A stretch of DNA of 64,000 bases from Romboutsia ilealis (GTDB taxonomy: Bacteria; Bacillota; Clostridia; Peptostreptococcales; Peptostreptococcaceae): NCBI RefSeq assembly GCF_900015215.1, contig NZ_LN555523.1, forward strand, positions 1,864,381 to 1,928,380, in the 5' to 3' direction. Each line of letters opens with the position of its first letter. Positions within the stretch are counted from its first letter, which is position 1. The position numbers and the translations under genes are program-made. Positions 63,583-64,000 of the stretch are shown piece after piece. The notes below the pieces were generated by a model, which was given only the letters and a program-made list of their open reading frames with translations, did not search any database and was not told the DNA's origin.

Positions 63583-63643
63583 ATTCTAACCTCTATTTTT
63601 TATTTATATCTTTTAGTTAAATTATATCCTGTTACGTAAAAAT

Positions 63644-63671
63644 ATAAGCATCTATATTAATAGATGCTTAT
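63644..63671 (-). terminator. coaBC terminator
   Basis: ATAAGCATCTA / TAGATGCTTAT form an 11-bp stem overlapping the coaBC stop, with a T-rich stretch on the minus strand beyond it. Confidence 0.75.
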
Positions 63672-64000
63672 ACACTAAGTAGCTCTTTTATCTTATCTAA
63701 AATAATATTTGCTACCTCTTCTTTTTTCATTTTAGGATATTCTGTAATATTACCTTCTTTATCTATGATTTTAACTATATTAGTGTCTACACCAAATCCT
63801 GCACCTTCTTTAGTTAAATCATTAGCTACTATGAAGTCTAAATTTTTCTTTTTTATTTTAAGACTTGCATTTTCTATAAGGTCATTTGTCTCAGCTGCAA
63901 ATCCAACTAAGATTTTATTATTTTTTATTTTTCCTATTTCTTGTGCTATATCTTTATTTCTATCTAATTCTATAATTAAATCATCATCTGATTTTTTTAT
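63668..64000 (-). CDS. coaBC: CoaBC, C-terminal part (phosphopantothenoylcysteine synthetase)
   Basis: The frame is open from the window edge to a TAA at 63668, giving the last 110 residues. They match the CoaB domain, which joins phosphopantothenate and cysteine using CTP: KILVGFAAETNDLIENASLK, DFIVANDLTKEGAGFGVDTN and a C-terminal helix ending in IKELLSV. The CoaC half and the start lie outside the window. The coaBC-priA-def-fmt order is standard. Together with coaD at 42906-43415, the window holds two coenzyme A genes in separate units. Confidence 0.92.
   Translation of the reverse strand: MKKSDDDLIIELDRNKDIAQEIGKIKNNKILVGFAAETNDLIENASLKIKKKNLDFIVANDLTKEGAGFGVDTNIVKIIDKEGNITEYPKMKKEEVANIILDKIKELLSV

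Overview
The window is AT-rich DNA from a spore-forming member of the Clostridia. Gene content and order (sigK, class B PBP, udk, spo0A, spoIVB, recN, tlyA, dxs, the eight-gene spoIIIA operon, plsX, rpmF, ackA, and coaD-rsmD-recG) recall the Peptostreptococcaceae (Clostridioides, Paeniclostridium, Romboutsia). That placement rests on recalled synteny; no search was run. Almost every gene lies on the minus strand, so transcription runs from high to low coordinates. The exceptions are tmcAL, ylbJ and rpmB.

Layout, low to high coordinates. 1-4.6 kb: a cut-off PAS-domain membrane sensor, an uninterrupted sigK without a pro-sequence, a class B penicillin-binding protein, and udk. 4.6-7.4 kb: a U32-family protein, trmR and mltG (wobble-uridine tRNA modification and glycan processing). 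7.5-17.6 kb: a long run with nucleoside salvage (pdp, punA, deoB), a XerD homologue with altered catalytic residues, spoIIM, nudF, a DUF3866 protein, two envelope glycosyltransferases and a SteA/SteB-like pair. 17.7-23.9 kb: cca, spo0A, spoIVB, recN, tlyA. 23.9-30.8 kb: isoprenoid and DNA-repair genes (dxs, ispA, xseAB), nusB and an Asp23 protein. 30.9-36.0 kb: spoIIIAA-AH, the mother-cell half of the feeding-tube channel. 36.3-39.5 kb: plsX, rpmF, yceD, ackA. 39.8-42.4 kb: tmcAL and ylbJ on the plus strand. 42.4-48.7 kb: coaD, rsmD, recG, a FakA-like protein, Asp23/YloU, rpmB. 48.8-53.2 kb: a 26-codon spoVM, a small membrane protein, a flavodoxin-like gene, thiN, rpe, rsgA. 53.2-64 kb: prkC, its phosphatase, rlmN, rsmB, yugP, a DUF116 protein, fmt, def, priA and the 3' end of coaBC.

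Three observations deserve most attention. First, inverted repeats place the ribosome-binding sites of three spore-related genes (sigK, the class B PBP, spoIIM) in the 3' arm of an RNA hairpin; at spoIIM a SigE-like -10 lies in the loop, so only read-through RNA would carry the blocking arm. Second, a dispersed repeat of about 190-215 bp, visibly richer in G+C than its surroundings and able to fold, occurs in four intergenic gaps, always just after a terminator; two copies bracket the flavodoxin-like gene. Third, two recognisable enzymes have lost family-defining residues: the XerD homologue (three of six catalytic positions) and the U32 protein (the cysteine cluster).

spo0A has a textbook SigH promoter whose -10 overlaps a 0A box. 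The window is otherwise a conserved core-genome segment: no CRISPR array, prophage, rRNA, tRNA or insertion sequence was seen.
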